Shown in pieces: positions 44,259-58,092 of a stretch of 64,000 bases of DNA. Under the pieces are notes generated by a model. It was not told where the DNA came from, ran no database searches, and saw only the letters and a list, made by a program, of their open reading frames with translations. Both the position numbers and the translations under genes were made by a program. Within the stretch, counting starts at the first letter, position 1, and each line of letters opens with the position of its first letter. This stretch comes from Gilvimarinus sp. DA14 (lineage in GTDB: Bacteria > Pseudomonadota > Gammaproteobacteria > Pseudomonadales > Cellvibrionaceae): contig NZ_CP100350.1 in the NCBI RefSeq assembly GCF_024204685.1, forward strand, positions 2,520,501 through 2,584,500, written 5' to 3'.

Positions 44259-45623
44259 CTATTTTTTTGTCGGACGCTGCCAACCAGAAATATTACGTTG
44301 CTTAGCCCTGGCGATTGCCAAATCATCAATCTCTGTAGTGCGGGTAATCGTACTGCCTGCACCCACAGTGGTACCTGCTGCCAGAACCACTGGAGCCACC
44401 AGCGCCGAGTTTGAGCCAATAAACGAGTTGTCACCAATCTCGGTGCGAAACTTGTTTACGCCGTCGTAGTTACAAGTAATGGTGCCAGCGCCGACATTCA
44501 CTCCATCACCCATGGTGCAGTCGCCAATGTAGCTTAGGTGATTCACCTTACTGCCAACACCGATTACTGACTTTTTCACTTCGACGAAGTTTCCTACTTT
44601 GGCGTTTTTTTGCAGCACACTGCCAGGGCGCAAGCGAGCATAGGGGCCAATGGTGCAGCTTTCGTTAATTTGTGCACCGTCGATAATGCTGTTGGCCTCA
44701 ACCACAGTGCCAGCAGCCAGGGTAGAGTTACGAATAACGCAGTTCGGGCCCAGACGAACACCATCGCCCAGGTGCACCTTACCTTCAATGACCACGTTGA
44801 TATCAATCTCTACATCTTGATCGAAACTAAGGCTGCCGCGACAGTCAAAACGAGCCGGATCCTGCAATGCCAAGCCTTCGGACATGAACTTATCGGCCAG
44901 ATAAGCCTGATAAGCACGCTCCAATGCCGCCTGTTGGCGCCGATCATTTACTCCTTCAACTTCCCAGACAAACTCTGGCTGAGCACTATTGACGACTATA
45001 TTTTCCGCGGCAGCCTTGGCAATAATGTCGGTTAGGTAGTACTCGCCCTGGGCATTGTCGCAGGAAAGCTCTGGCAACCATTTTTTTAACAAGTGCACCG
45101 GCACCGCCATGATGCCAGTGTTTATTTCATTAATTGTGCGCTGCTGCTGCGTCGCGTCTTTTTCTTCCACAATGGCAATAATATTTCCCGCACTATTTCG
45201 CAGCATGCGCCCATAGCCTTTAGGGTTTGGCAAATTTACGGTTAAGACCGCGAGCGAATTTGAATCCGTTTGCGCAACCAATGACTCAAGTGTTTGTTTT
45301 TGGATCAGAGGCACATCACCGTAAAGAATCAGTGCCACCGCGTCGTCGCGAAGGTAAGGCAACGCCTGAGCGACCGCGTGACCTGTACCCAGCTGTTCAC
45401 GTTGCTCTACTGTGGTTATTTCATTGGAAGTAAAGCCTGCGATCACCTGTTCTTTAGCAAAGCCAACCACAACAGTGGGGCTAGTGCCCGCCGTCAGTAG
45501 TTGTTGGGCAGTATCCACTACATGGCGCAGTAAAGGCTTACCGGCGATCGTTTGCATCACCTTGGGTTTACTTGAACGCATGCGGGTACCTTTGCCCGCC
45601 GCTAATATGACTATATCCAGCAT
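44259..45623 (-). CDS. glmU: Bifunctional UDP-GlcNAc pyrophosphorylase / GlcN-1-P acetyltransferase
   Basis: GlmU catalyses the last two steps to UDP-N-acetylglucosamine. The 454 residues comprise an N-terminal nucleotidyltransferase (LAAGKGTRMRSSKPKVM, LYGDVPLI) and a C-terminal left-handed beta helix of hexapeptide repeats (IGPYARLRPGS, GNFVEVKKS, NHLSYIGD, GAGTITCNYDG, IGSNSALVAPV). It starts with ATG 45623 after the strong ribosome binding site AGGAGGAG. It lies between the ATP synthase operon (with a terminator between them) and uppP, the standard place in this lineage. Confidence 0.98.
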   Translation of the reverse strand: MLDIVILAAGKGTRMRSSKPKVMQTIAGKPLLRHVVDTAQQLLTAGTSPTVVVGFAKEQVIAGFTSNEITTVEQREQLGTGHAVAQALPYLRDDAVALILYGDVPLIQKQTLESLVAQTDSNSLAVLTVNLPNPKGYGRMLRNSAGNIIAIVEEKDATQQQRTINEINTGIMAVPVHLLKKWLPELSCDNAQGEYYLTDIIAKAAAENIVVNSAQPEFVWEVEGVNDRRQQAALERAYQAYLADKFMSEGLALQDPARFDCRGSLSFDQDVEIDINVVIEGKVHLGDGVRLGPNCVIRNSTLAAGTVVEANSIIDGAQINESCTIGPYARLRPGSVLQKNAKVGNFVEVKKSVIGVGSKVNHLSYIGDCTMGDGVNVGAGTITCNYDGVNKFRTEIGDNSFIGSNSALVAPVVLAAGTTVGAGSTITRTTEIDDLAIARAKQRNISGWQRPTKK

Positions 45624-45695
45624 GACTACTCCTCCTAGCGAAGCTGCATAATAACAATTCGACTCTGCGCTGACTGTGCTTTTCTTTTACGCAAT

Positions 45696-45725
45696 AAAAA
45701 AGGGTGGCCTGAGCCACCCTTTTTC
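45696..45725. terminator. Bidirectional terminator after atpC
   Basis: A stem AAAAAGGGTGGC (45697-45708) pairs with GCCACCCTTTTT (45713-45724) over CTGA, giving T runs on both strands. It closes the ATP synthase operon upstream of glmU. Confidence 0.93.
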
Positions 45726-45743
45726 AACAACAGCGCGATAATG

Positions 45744-46169
45744 TTACGACCGCGTTTTGCGACGCACCGCTTGCAGTGCACGCAACTGTGCAGAGGCTTC
45801 CGCCAACTGAATCGCCGCCTTGGAATAATCAATATTCCCAGCTTGGCTCAGCAGTTTGCTCGCCGCTTCTTTCTTGGCTTCTTCGGCTGCCGCTTCGTCC
45901 ATATCACCAGCGCGCAGAGCCGTGTCTGCCAAAATAGTGACGTGGTTGGGCTGCACCTCTAAAAAGCCGCCAGAAACATAGTAAACCTCTTCTTCACCGC
46001 CTTGCTTTTTAATACGCACAGGACCAGGCTCCAGCGCAGTAAGCAGTGGGGCGTGGCCGTAGTTAACCCCCAGATCACCCTGAGAGCCTGTAGCAACCAG
46101 CATTTCTACCAGACCAGAAAAGATTTCGGTTTCTGCACTGACGATATCGCAGTGGAGTGTCATGGCCAT
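45744..46169 (-). CDS. atpC: ATP synthase F1 subunit epsilon
   Basis: A 141-residue subunit of the F1 central stalk, with the N-terminal beta sandwich ([51 protein letters not shown]) and C-terminal helical hairpin ([14 protein letters not shown] ... [10 protein letters not shown]). It couples rotation to catalysis and can inhibit ATP hydrolysis. It is the last gene of the atp operon, 49 bases after atpD, followed by a strong terminator. Confidence 0.97.
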   Translation of the reverse strand: MAMTLHCDIVSAETEIFSGLVEMLVATGSQGDLGVNYGHAPLLTALEPGPVRIKKQGGEEEVYYVSGGFLEVQPNHVTILADTALRAGDMDEAAAEEAKKEAASKLLSQAGNIDYSKAAIQLAEASAQLRALQAVRRKTRS

Positions 46170-46218
46170 AATCCCGCCTCTTAAGCTTGTGGGATGAACG
46201 CGGCTAGGCCGCGCTCAA

Positions 46219-47616
<1,398 letters not shown>

Positions 47617-47668
47617 TCAGGCTTTGGCCTGAAGGTTTAAGCTAAATTCTTTTCTCAGGGCCGGGCGA

Positions 47669-48532
47669 TTAGGAAATCGCCGCAGCACCGCCCACAATTT
47701 CCGACAACTCTTGGGTAATCGCCGCTTGACGTGCTTTGTTGTATACCAACTGCAGCCCGTCGATAAGCTCACCGGCATTGTCGGTGGCGCTTTTCATTGC
47801 GATCATCCGCGCAGCCTGTTCACAGGCGCCGTTTTCTACCACAGCCTGATAGACCTGGGTTTCAACGTAGCGCTTTAACAAAACGTCCAACAGTGATTCG
47901 GCGTCTGGTTCGTAAATGTAATCCCAGTGATGCTGAATCGCTTCGTCTTGCTTGGGCTCAAGCGGCAACAGCTGCGATACATAGGGGTCGTGAGTCATTG
48001 TGTTAACAAACTCATTGCCCACTAAGTACAGCTTGTCGATATTTTCCTCGGCGTAGGCATCCAGCATCACTTTGATTGAACCAATTAAATCGGTCAGTGC
48101 GGGTGCTTCGCCAATATCGCGGGTGCTGGCCAAAACCTTGCCACCAAATTTATTAAAAAATGCCTGAGCTTTAGCACCAATCAAACACAGATCGATTTCT
48201 ATGTTCTGATCAGAGTAGCTCTTCATTTTTTTCAGGGCAGCTTTAAACAGGTTAATGTTCAAGCCACCACATAAACCCCGGTCGGTCGACACAATTACAA
48301 AGCCCACGCGCTTAACTTCACGCTGCTCCATAAAACTGTGCTTGTACTCAGGGTTGGCGTTTGCCAGATGTCCGATCACTTCACGCATACGCGAGGCATA
48401 GGGTTTGCCTTTTTGCATACGCTCTTGAGCTTTACGCATTTTACTCGCGGCGACCATGTTCATCGCGCTGGTAATTTTTTGCGTACTCTTAATGCTCGAA
48501 ATCTGTGTGCGTATTTCTTTTGCGCCTGCCAT
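47669..48532 (-). CDS. atpG: ATP synthase F1 subunit gamma
   Basis: The 287-residue rotor shaft of F1. Conserved ends are clear: N-terminal [31 protein letters not shown]-like start (given in part) and C-terminal [38 protein letters not shown]. The middle includes [11 protein letters not shown]. It connects alpha3-beta3 with the c-ring and epsilon. It lies 51 bases after atpA and 70 bases before atpD. Confidence 0.98.
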   Translation of the reverse strand: MAGAKEIRTQISSIKSTQKITSAMNMVAASKMRKAQERMQKGKPYASRMREVIGHLANANPEYKHSFMEQREVKRVGFVIVSTDRGLCGGLNINLFKAALKKMKSYSDQNIEIDLCLIGAKAQAFFNKFGGKVLASTRDIGEAPALTDLIGSIKVMLDAYAEENIDKLYLVGNEFVNTMTHDPYVSQLLPLEPKQDEAIQHHWDYIYEPDAESLLDVLLKRYVETQVYQAVVENGACEQAARMIAMKSATDNAGELIDGLQLVYNKARQAAITQELSEIVGGAAAIS

Positions 48533-48583
48533 TACTCCGGCCCTCGAGATTTCTTTAGGTGGTGCGCAATGCGCACCACACCA

Positions 48584-50128
48584 TTACCAGGTTTGGCTGG
48601 ACTTGAACTTCTCAACCAAGGCTTTGAACTGCTCTTCCAGCTCGCCATTCCAATTACCGGTTTCGTTGATTTGCTTCATCAACTCACCGTGCTCAGCATC
48701 GGCGTAAGACAAGAGGGCAGCTTCGAAGTCGAGAATTTTCTTAACTTCGATATCTTTCAAGTAGCCTTCGTTGGCGCAGTACAGAACCAGACCCATTTGC
48801 GCAATGCTCATGGGCGAGTACTGCTTCTGCTTCATCAGCTCGGTCACACGCTCACCGTGCTCAAGCTGAGATTTAGTCGCTTCATCCAAGTCGGAGGCAA
48901 ACTGCGCGAAAGCTGCCAGCTCGCGGTACTGGGCAAGCGCGGTACGAATACCACCAGACAGTTTCTTGATAATCTTGGTCTGCGCCGAACCACCTACACG
49001 AGATACCGAAATACCGGCGTTCATGGCGGGACGAATGCCCGAGTTGAACATGTCAGCTTCCAGGAAGATCTGACCGTCGGTAATAGAAATTACGTTAGTC
49101 GGTACGAACGCCGAAACGTCACCAGCCTGAGTTTCAATAATCGGCAGTGCGGTCAAAGAACCGGTTTTGCCTTTTACTTCACCGTTAGTGAATTTTTCTA
49201 CGTAGTCTGGGTTTACGCGCGCGGCACGCTCCAGCAGACGTGAGTGTAAGTAGAAAACATCACCTGGGTAGGCTTCACGGCCCGGTGGGCGACGCAGCAG
49301 CAGAGAGATTTGACGATATGCCCAAGCTTGCTTGGTCAAGTCATCGTAAATAATCAGAGCGTCTTGACCACGGTCACGGTAGTACTCACCGATGGTACAA
49401 CCGGCAAACGCCGCGAGGTACTGCATGGAAGCAGGGTCTGATGCAGTCGCCGCAACCACTACGGTGTGATCCATAGCGCCGTGCTCTTCCAGTTTGCGTA
49501 CAACACTGGCAATAGAAGAAGCTTTCTGACCGATGGCAACATAGATACATTTAATACCAGAATCTTTCTGGTTAATGATCGCATCTACGGCAATGGCCGA
49601 TTTACCGATTTGACGGTCACCAATGATCAGCTCACGCTGGCCGCGACCGATTGGCACCATTGAGTCAACCGCTTTCAAACCAATTTGCACAGGCTCGTCT
49701 ACCGATTGACGCCAAATTACGCCCGGGGCTACTTTTTCAATGGCATCGGTTTCTTTGGCGTTGATGGCGCCCTTACCGTCGATGGGGTTACCCAGTGCGT
49801 CGACAACACGCCCTTCCAGTTCCGGGCCCACAGGTACTTCAAGAATACGGCCAGTACACTTACAGGTTTGACCTTCGGCAATACCGAAGTAATCACCCAG
49901 AATTACGGCACCTACGGAATCTTGTTCAAGGTTCAGCGCCATACCATAGACGCCGCCTTCAAACTCAATCATCTCACCGTACATCACGTCCATCAGGCCG
50001 TGAATACGAACAATACCGTCAGATACTGATACAACCGTGCCCTCATTGCGGGCTTCGGATGACACATCGAGGCTCTCGATGCGCTGTTTAATAATTTCGC
50101 TAATCTCGGATGGATTCAGCTGCTGCAT
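48584..50128 (-). CDS. atpA: ATP synthase F1 subunit alpha
   Basis: The 514-residue non-catalytic nucleotide-binding subunit of F1. P-loop GDRQIGKSA (usually GDRQTGKT), then [15 protein letters not shown], and the family signature [17 protein letters not shown]. The N-terminus binds delta. Full length; starts 16 bases after atpH stop. Confidence 0.99.
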   Translation of the reverse strand: MQQLNPSEISEIIKQRIESLDVSSEARNEGTVVSVSDGIVRIHGLMDVMYGEMIEFEGGVYGMALNLEQDSVGAVILGDYFGIAEGQTCKCTGRILEVPVGPELEGRVVDALGNPIDGKGAINAKETDAIEKVAPGVIWRQSVDEPVQIGLKAVDSMVPIGRGQRELIIGDRQIGKSAIAVDAIINQKDSGIKCIYVAIGQKASSIASVVRKLEEHGAMDHTVVVAATASDPASMQYLAAFAGCTIGEYYRDRGQDALIIYDDLTKQAWAYRQISLLLRRPPGREAYPGDVFYLHSRLLERAARVNPDYVEKFTNGEVKGKTGSLTALPIIETQAGDVSAFVPTNVISITDGQIFLEADMFNSGIRPAMNAGISVSRVGGSAQTKIIKKLSGGIRTALAQYRELAAFAQFASDLDEATKSQLEHGERVTELMKQKQYSPMSIAQMGLVLYCANEGYLKDIEVKKILDFEAALLSYADAEHGELMKQINETGNWNGELEEQFKALVEKFKSSQTW

Positions 50129-50144
50129 GCTTTGTTCCTCAATC

Positions 50145-50681
50145 CTACGAATTGATTGCTTTGGCGAGTTTCTCTAACCGACCGCGCATGGAGCCGTCGA
50201 TGACTAAATCACCAGCCTTGATAATCGCGCCAGCGAGCAGTTCAGAATCAACTGCGGTGCTGACTTTAACCTTGCGTGCCAGCTTGGCACTGAGGGCATC
50301 CGCCAGTTTCTTCTCGCTGGCATCATCCAACTCAAAGGCAGTCGTCAGTTCTACATCGACAGCTTGCTCTTCGGCGGTTTTCAGCGCATCAAAAAGGGTG
50401 AATACCTCGGGCAACAAAGCCAAGCGCTTGTTTTCGGCCAACAGCTCGACAAAGTTTTTCACTTTGCTGTCCAACTCTTCGCCGCAAACACTTAGCAGGG
50501 TGCTCGCCTGCTGTTCGGGAGTCAGGGCAGGGGAGGTAATAACATCCTTCACCTTGCCATACTCGCTGACAATCGCCAGGGTTTTCAGTTGTGTTGCCCA
50601 ACTCGCAAGATCGCCATGGTCGCGGGCAAATGCAAACGCCGCTTTGGCATAGGGTCTTGCGAGGGTAGTCAGTTCAGCCAC
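50145..50681 (-). CDS. atpH: ATP synthase F1 subunit delta
   Basis: The 178-residue subunit connecting F1 to the peripheral stalk. N-terminal helical domain starts with [19 protein letters not shown]-terminal region ends in [17 protein letters not shown], both typical. Start is GTG 50681 with GAGGTGA upstream. It lies 12 bases after atpF. Confidence 0.97.
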   Translation of the reverse strand: MAELTTLARPYAKAAFAFARDHGDLASWATQLKTLAIVSEYGKVKDVITSPALTPEQQASTLLSVCGEELDSKVKNFVELLAENKRLALLPEVFTLFDALKTAEEQAVDVELTTAFELDDASEKKLADALSAKLARKVKVSTAVDSELLAGAIIKAGDLVIDGSMRGRLEKLAKAINS

Positions 50682-50693
50682 AATTCACCTCAC

Positions 50694-51164
50694 TTACAAA
50701 CTGGCAGCCAGTTTGTCGATCATGTTTTTGTGTGCGGACTGGTCAACAGAAGACTCGAGAACTTTCTCGGCACCAGCAAACGCCAGGGTCGCCACCTGTG
50801 AACGCAACTGCTCTTTCGCGCGGTTCACTTCCTGCTCTACCTCTGCCTGGGCCGCCGCTTTGATGCGGTTAGCCTCTTCGCGGGCCTGCTCTTTCGCTTC
50901 TTCCACAATCTGAGTAGCGCGCTTGTTAGCAGATTCCAGAATACTGGCTGCTTCAGTTTTGGCATCGCGCAACTCATGCTTTGCCTTTTCCTGAGCCAGT
51001 TCCAGATCTTTACTTGCGCGATCTGCTGCGGCCAGACCATCGGCAATTTTCTTTTGACGCTCAGTCATGGCCGCAGTGATGTGAGGCCATATGTACTTCA
51101 TGCAAATAAGCACGAAGACGATGAACGTAATGGACTGTCCAATGATGGTTAAATTAAGGTTCAC
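50694..51164 (-). CDS. atpF: ATP synthase F0 subunit b
   Basis: The 156-residue peripheral stalk subunit: a single N-terminal membrane helix (about residues 5-26, [19 protein letters not shown]) followed by a long charged helix that dimerises as a coiled coil ([16 protein letters not shown] and following). It holds F1 against rotation. Start is GTG 51164. Conserved place between atpE and atpH. Confidence 0.97.
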   Translation of the reverse strand: MNLNLTIIGQSITFIVFVLICMKYIWPHITAAMTERQKKIADGLAAADRASKDLELAQEKAKHELRDAKTEAASILESANKRATQIVEEAKEQAREEANRIKAAAQAEVEQEVNRAKEQLRSQVATLAFAGAEKVLESSVDQSAHKNMIDKLAASL

Positions 51165-51214
51165 GCCGACACCTCTGTTATGGGAAGTTTCTGTGCGTTA
51201 ATACAAGCGTTAGC

Positions 51215-51469
<255 letters not shown>

Positions 51470-51500
51470 TTAAAGATAAAGGTAAAAGTTAAGTTAAAGA

Positions 51501-52930
<1,430 letters not shown>

Positions 52931-52991
52931 TCAGTCGATTTCGCCGTTACTGGCTTTACTGCAGCTTACAGATCAGCTGCAAAGCCGCCGC

Positions 52992-53021
52992 ATTATAGGG
53001 GTTTTATTACAGGCCTTTCAA
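52992..53021 (-). promoter_or_regulatory. Sigma-70 promoter of the atp operon
   Basis: On the minus strand TTGAAA (53021-53016) and a perfect TATAAT (52997-52992) are separated by 18 bases. Initiation near 52985 gives a leader of about 55 bases before atpI. Best-looking promoter noticed in the window. Confidence 0.75.
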
Positions 53022-53226
53022 CAGCAACCGCGCCATTTTCGCTCAGTTGGGGGTAGATACGCCCCGAATTTGGGCAAATAACAGCAAATCAACCATTAAC
53101 GCTTCTTAACTGGCCAGACCAATCCCTGTGGATAACCCCGAAAACGGAGCGCAAAGCCTAGCAGGGTCTAAGGCAAAAGTTAAGGTGGACAAATAACGCA
53201 GGCGCGAAAAAACGGTCTTCTGATTT

Positions 53227-54138
53227 TTATTGGATATGAGCGAGAATGCCGTCTAACTCATCCAGGTTGTTGTAACTGATGACTAACTTACCCTTACCTT
53301 TGCTGGAATGCTGGATACTGACACCGGCACCCAGTGTTTCGGAAAGCTCAGTTTGCAGGCGTTTAATATCTGCCGATACTTCCACGGGGGCGGCAGGGGG
53401 GTTGTCTTTTTCTTCTTGCAGCTTGCGCACCAGAGCTTCGGTCTGACGCACAGTAAGCCCTTTGGCCACGATAATCCGACCCGCTTCACGCTGCTGTTCG
53501 GGAGAGAGAGTTAGCAGGGCGCGGGCGTGTCCCATTTCCAGGTCGCCGTGCTCCAGCAGCTTTTTCACCTCATCGTCGAGCGCGATCAATCGCAGTAAGT
53601 TGGTTACCGTGGTGCGGGATTTACCCACCGCCTGGGCAACTTCTTGTTGAGTTAACTCAAACTCGTCCTGCAGCCGCTTAAGGGCAATGGCCTCTTCAAT
53701 GGGGTTTAAATCTTCACGCTGGATGTTTTCAATCAGCGCCATGGCGATGGCCGCTTCGTCGGGCACTTCGCGCACGACCGCGGGGATTTTATCCAGGCCC
53801 GCTAGCTGAGTCGCGCGCCAGCGTCGCTCCCCGGCGATAATTTCGTATTTGTCGTCGCCGATGGGGCGCACCACAATCGGCTGCATCACGCCCTGAGCCT
53901 TGATGGAGTCGGAAAGCTCCTCCAGCGCTTCAGGGTGCATATCGCGACGGGGCTGATATTTCCCCCGTTGAATCAGCTCTACCGGCAGCTGCATTAGCTT
54001 GCCATCGGCGGGAATGGTCGGTGCAGAGGCTTGTGTTTGCGGGCTGTTATCCGAGGGAGTGCCTACTTTGGGTGCGCTGACGCCAGCGCCCAAGAGCGCG
54101 TCCAAGCCTTTGCCCAAACCTTTGCGTTTTCCTGCCAT
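53227..54138 (-). CDS. parB: Chromosome-partitioning protein ParB
   Basis: A 303-residue CTPase/DNA-binding protein that loads onto parS near the origin and spreads along DNA. It has the N-terminal KRKGLGKGLDALLG peptide that binds ParA, the CTP-binding/ParB motifs (LIQRGKYQPRRDM, EIIAGERRWRATQLAG), the helix-turn-helix (TQQEVAQAVGKSRTTVTNLLRL) and a C-terminal dimerisation domain. It follows parA by 28 bases. A parS-like site lies in rsmG nearby. Confidence 0.97.
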   Translation of the reverse strand: MAGKRKGLGKGLDALLGAGVSAPKVGTPSDNSPQTQASAPTIPADGKLMQLPVELIQRGKYQPRRDMHPEALEELSDSIKAQGVMQPIVVRPIGDDKYEIIAGERRWRATQLAGLDKIPAVVREVPDEAAIAMALIENIQREDLNPIEEAIALKRLQDEFELTQQEVAQAVGKSRTTVTNLLRLIALDDEVKKLLEHGDLEMGHARALLTLSPEQQREAGRIIVAKGLTVRQTEALVRKLQEEKDNPPAAPVEVSADIKRLQTELSETLGAGVSIQHSSKGKGKLVISYNNLDELDGILAHIQ

Positions 54139-54166
54139 GGGGTTACCTGTTTAAAACTTTCAGCGC

Positions 54167-54973
54167 TCAATGCGCGATTTCGGGTTGAATAGAATCGGCC
54201 GCTTCATTTTGATCGTTGCGACGCAGGATTTCGCCTGCCAGCGCCAGATAGGCCATGGCCCCTTTGGATTGACGGTCGTACACCAAAACCGGCTGACCAT
54301 AGCTCGGGGCTTCGGCAAGACGCACATTACGGGGGATGCAGGTGCGATAAACACGGTCGCCAAAGTGCTGGTGCAGCTGCGCCGAAACATCGTTGGTCAG
54401 ACTGTTGCGAGGATCGTACATGGTGCGCAAGATACCCTCAATTTTCAGCTCGGGATTGAGCACCTGCTGAATTTGGCCGATGGTACCCATCAGCGCCGAC
54501 AACCCCTCAAGGGCGTAGTACTCACACTGCATGGGGATGATCACACCGTGACAAGCGGCCAGAGCGTTGAGCGTGAGCATGTTCAGCGATGGTGGACAGT
54601 CGATCAGGATGTAATCGTATTGCGCAGAAACCTCTTTCAACACCACATCCAATCGACGCTCTTTGTTGGCGAGCGACAACATTTCCACCTCGGCGGCGGT
54701 CAGATCACCATTGGCGGGCAGCACGTGGTACTTGCCCTCTTCTGAAACCACCAGGCAGTCAGCTATTGGCGCACGATCAGTCAAAACGTCGTACACGGTT
54801 TCATCCAACTCGGACTTATCGATTCCACTGCCCATAGTGGCGTTGCCCTGTGGGTCCAGGTCCACCAGCAACACCCGTTTTTTGGTTGCCACCAGCGATG
54901 CCGCCAGATTGACGCAGGAGGTGGTTTTGCCGACCCCGCCTTTTTGGTTTGCAATGGCGTAAATCTTGGTCAA
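54167..54973 (-). CDS. parA: Chromosome-partitioning ATPase ParA (Soj)
   Basis: A 268-residue deviant Walker ATPase: ANQKGGVGKTT (with the signature lysine), a Walker B-like DYILIDCPPSLNMLT and the C-terminal PRNVRLAEAPSYGQPVLVYD. It forms gradients on the nucleoid and moves ParB-parS complexes to segregate origins. Start ATG 54973; the next gene is parB. Confidence 0.97.
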   Translation of the reverse strand: MTKIYAIANQKGGVGKTTSCVNLAASLVATKKRVLLVDLDPQGNATMGSGIDKSELDETVYDVLTDRAPIADCLVVSEEGKYHVLPANGDLTAAEVEMLSLANKERRLDVVLKEVSAQYDYILIDCPPSLNMLTLNALAACHGVIIPMQCEYYALEGLSALMGTIGQIQQVLNPELKIEGILRTMYDPRNSLTNDVSAQLHQHFGDRVYRTCIPRNVRLAEAPSYGQPVLVYDRQSKGAMAYLALAGEILRRNDQNEAADSIQPEIAH

Positions 54974-55056
54974 GTGGTTATCCTTTTTTCGTAGCCTTCG
55001 CGCAAAAGGTCTCTATTGTGTGGCAGTTGCGAACGCCGGGCAAGCGCTGACAGAGG

Positions 55057-55698
55057 TTAACTCTGTTTTCGCCGGATAATCAGCAGATGTCGCTCACCCT
55101 CTTCGCCGGGTACCTGCAATTCAATACTACTCAGCAACTCGTAAGCTTCGCGAATTTCATCCAACTCAACTTGCGGGAACTGCCCCTTCATAGCCAAGAA
55201 CTGGCCATTGTCGCTCAAAAGGTGGCGACACCAATGGGTCATATCCGCGAGGCTCGCAAAGGCCCGGCTGATCACAGTGTCAAACAGCGACTCAGGCTTG
55301 AGGGACTCAACACGACAGTTTTCCACCGTCACATTCTCAAGCCCCAACAGGGTTTTCACGTGAAATAAAAACCGGGTTTTCTTGCCGTTGCTGTCCAGCA
55401 AAGTAAATTTTTTCTCTGGGTAGCAGATCGCCAGTACGATGCCAGGCAAGCCGCCCCCAGTGCCCACGTCAATCAGGTTTTGCCCGTGAATATGCGGCAC
55501 TACGGCTAAAGAATCCAGTAGGTGACGCCCCAACATCTGCTGAATATCGCGTACTGCGGAAAGGTTATATGCCTTGTTCCACTTGGCAAATTCCTGCAGA
55601 TAATCCAGCAGAAGGCCCTGCTGTGCGTCGCTCAGAGATACGCCCAAGCTGGCAGCGCCCTCCTGCAGCTGGCGCTGCAAAGTACCGCGATCACTCAT
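55057..55698 (-). CDS. rsmG: 16S rRNA (guanine527-N7)-methyltransferase
   Basis: RsmG (GidB) methylates G527 in the 530 loop of 16S rRNA. Visible: SAM-binding LIDVGTGGGLPGIVLAI, FTLLDSNGKKTRFL, and VISRAFASLADM. Start is ATG 55698, whose A overlaps the last base of the mnmG stop (TGATG), so it is translationally coupled; a TTG at 55704 is less likely. About 213 residues. A parS-like palindrome is inside the gene. Confidence 0.97.
   Translation of the reverse strand: MSDRGTLQRQLQEGAASLGVSLSDAQQGLLLDYLQEFAKWNKAYNLSAVRDIQQMLGRHLLDSLAVVPHIHGQNLIDVGTGGGLPGIVLAICYPEKKFTLLDSNGKKTRFLFHVKTLLGLENVTVENCRVESLKPESLFDTVISRAFASLADMTHWCRHLLSDNGQFLAMKGQFPQVELDEIREAYELLSSIELQVPGEEGERHLLIIRRKQS
55352..55367. 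promoter_or_regulatory. Candidate parS site inside rsmG
   Basis: GTTTTCACGTGAAATA matches the consensus TGTTTCACGTGAAACA at 13 of 16 positions, with a perfect 12-base core TTTCACGTGAAA. It is 0.4 kb from parA, where parS sites usually cluster in this group. Confidence 0.65.
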
Positions 55699-57593
55699 CA
55701 GCAAGCCTCGGCCTGACGCCGATTGAGCAAGCCCCGCTTTTTCAGGTAAATCAGAAGCAGCGACACAGCTGCCGGTGTCACCCCGGGGATACGTTGAGCA
55801 CGGGCGAGGGTTTCGGGGCGCGCATCACTGAGCTTTTGCTTCACTTCGTTGGATAAACCGTCCACCGCGTTAAAATCAAAATCCACCGGAAACAGCGTGT
55901 TTTCGTGGGCGCGCAAGCGGTCGATTTCCTCTTGCTGGCGGGAAATATACCCAGAGTATTTCGCATCAATCTCGATTTGTTCGGCCACCGCTTCACTGTC
56001 GCAGGCTTCCCCCTTCAGGTTGGCGACATCGGCGTAGTGCAGTTCAGGGCGTTTGAGCAAATCAAACAAACTGTATTCGCGGGTCAGTTTACTTTTCACC
56101 TTGCCTTCCAGCGCTTGCGCTTCGGCTGAGCCCGCCTGCACCCAGGTGTCTTTGAGACGCGCGCGCTCACGCTCTACAGCCTCACTTTTTTCACAAAATG
56201 CCTGCCACTGGGCATCATCCACCAAGCCCATGGTGCGACCAATTTCGGTCAAGCGCTGATCGGCGTTATCTTCGCGCAGCAACAAGCGATATTCCGCCCG
56301 GCTGGTAAACATGCGATAGGGCTCTCGGGTACCCATGGTAATCAGGTCATCCACCAGTACTCCAAGGTAGGCCTCGTCGCGACGCGGACACCAGGCCTCT
56401 TGTTCGCGGGCGCGCCGCGCCGCGTTCAAACCGGCGAGCAAGCCCTGGGCGCCCGCCTCCTCGTAACCGGTGGTGCCGTTGATTTGCCCGGCAAAATACA
56501 AGCCGCCAATTACTTTGGTTTCCAGCGAGTATTTCAAATCCTGTGGATTAAAATAATCGTATTCGATCGCATAACCAGGGCGAGTGATGTGGGCGTTTTC
56601 AAACCCTTTGATTGAGCGCACCAAGTTCATTTGCACGTCAAAGGGCAGGCTGGTGGAAATGCCATTGGGATAGAGCTCATGCGTAGTCAGTCCTTCGGGC
56701 TCGATAAACACCTGATGACTGTCTTTGTCGGCAAAGCGATGAATCTTATCCTCGATAGACGGGCAGTAACGCGGACCAACCCCCTCAATCACACCGGAGT
56801 ACATGGGCGAGCGGTCCAGTCCGCCGCGAATCACCTCGTGGGTTTTCTCGTTGGTATGAGTTATCCAGCAGCACACCTGTTGGGGCTGCATCTCGCGGTT
56901 GCCACGAACTGACATAACGGGCCGAGGTTCATCGCCCCACTGCTCCTGCAAGTCGGAAAAATCCACCGATTTGGCGTCGATACGGGGCGGGGTACCGGTT
57001 TTTAAACGATCGACGCGCAACGGGTATTCACGCAACCGCTTGGCGAGGGCTTGTGCTGGCGGATCGCCAGCGCGACCGCCGCTGTGATTTTGCAGGCCTA
57101 TGTGAATAACACCGCCAAGGAAGGTGCCGGTGGTTAACACCACCTGATTGGCCTGAAATTTCAGCCCCATTTGGGTGACTACGCCACGAACTTCATCATT
57201 CTCAACAATCAGATCATCTACTGCTTGCTGGAAAATCCATAAATTCGGCTGGTTTTCCAATGTATGTCGAATGGCGGCTTTGTAGAGCACGCGATCGGCC
57301 TGCGCACGTGTAGCTCGCACTGCCGGTCCTTTGCGAGCGTTAAGAATTCTGAACTGAATCCCCCCGGCATCGGTTGCCAAGGCCATAGCGCCCCCCAGGG
57401 CATCAATTTCTTTGACCAAATGGCTTTTGCCAATGCCCCCAATAGCAGGGTTACAGGACATTTGTCCCAAGGTTTCAATGTTGTGGGAGAGCAGCAGGGT
57501 CTTGCAGCCCATGCGGGCGGCGGCCAGACAGGCTTCGGTACCGGCATGACCGCCGCCGACAACGATTACGTCAAATTTTTCAGGGTAAATCAT
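55698..57593 (-). CDS. mnmG: tRNA uridine 5-carboxymethylaminomethyl modification enzyme MnmG
   Basis: The 631-residue FAD protein that, with MnmE (60380 in this window), adds the cmnm5 group at the wobble uridine of several tRNAs. FAD-binding [17 protein letters not shown] at the start, [16 protein letters not shown] and [16 protein letters not shown] are conserved, and the C-terminal helical domain ends normally (PEVQ-like region replaced by SEVKQKLSD). It is the first gene of mnmG-rsmG, with a promoter just upstream. It forms the left border of the DnaA-box-rich region. Confidence 0.98.
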   Translation of the reverse strand: MIYPEKFDVIVVGGGHAGTEACLAAARMGCKTLLLSHNIETLGQMSCNPAIGGIGKSHLVKEIDALGGAMALATDAGGIQFRILNARKGPAVRATRAQADRVLYKAAIRHTLENQPNLWIFQQAVDDLIVENDEVRGVVTQMGLKFQANQVVLTTGTFLGGVIHIGLQNHSGGRAGDPPAQALAKRLREYPLRVDRLKTGTPPRIDAKSVDFSDLQEQWGDEPRPVMSVRGNREMQPQQVCCWITHTNEKTHEVIRGGLDRSPMYSGVIEGVGPRYCPSIEDKIHRFADKDSHQVFIEPEGLTTHELYPNGISTSLPFDVQMNLVRSIKGFENAHITRPGYAIEYDYFNPQDLKYSLETKVIGGLYFAGQINGTTGYEEAGAQGLLAGLNAARRAREQEAWCPRRDEAYLGVLVDDLITMGTREPYRMFTSRAEYRLLLREDNADQRLTEIGRTMGLVDDAQWQAFCEKSEAVERERARLKDTWVQAGSAEAQALEGKVKSKLTREYSLFDLLKRPELHYADVANLKGEACDSEAVAEQIEIDAKYSGYISRQQEEIDRLRAHENTLFPVDFDFNAVDGLSNEVKQKLSDARPETLARAQRIPGVTPAAVSLLLIYLKKRGLLNRRQAEAC

Positions 57594-57628
57594 AGCCTGC
57601 CTCGCGGCGCTTGGAAAAATGGGCGCAC

Positions 57629-57657
57629 ATTATAGAGCGGTTCATCCAGTTGTACAA
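57629..57657 (-). promoter_or_regulatory. Sigma-70-like promoter of mnmG
   Basis: TTGTAC (57657-57652) and a perfect TATAAT (57634-57629) with a 17-base spacer on the minus strand, giving a leader of about 30 bases before ATG 57593. Confidence 0.65.
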
Positions 57658-58083
57658 AACATGTCCAATCTTTATTCATTCTTTAAGTTATTCAAATAAA
57701 TATTTAATAAGTAAATAAATAAGAATTTATATATATAGATTGAATTTATAGTGATAGTAGGTAACGGCACTGTCTGTGGAAAATCCTATTTTATTTAACT
57801 AAATCAATAGATTATAAAAAGTGTAACCAGACAGAAAAGATGCTGGGAAGCTGCCTGAAGGCCGTTATTAACCTATGGATGAAACAGCGACTTGTCCCCA
57901 GAAATCAGAAAGCCGCAGTTATCCCCAATTTCGTCTTCAAGTTGTTCAGCCGAATTGCACAGGGTTATTTGAAAAAGCGCTTACTTATTAAGCAAAATAG
58001 TTGTTAAAACAAGACTTTATGGGATAAACCTGTGAACAAATGTGGATAGTTTCTGTAAGTTAGCTAATTACATCCCTAAAATC

Positions 58084-58092
58084 TGTGGATAA
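58084..58092 (+). promoter_or_regulatory. Perfect DnaA box
   Basis: TGTGGATAA is a perfect DnaA box (complement TTATCCACA). Two bases later the reverse-oriented TTATCCAGC (58094-58102) forms an inverted pair with it. Confidence 0.65.
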
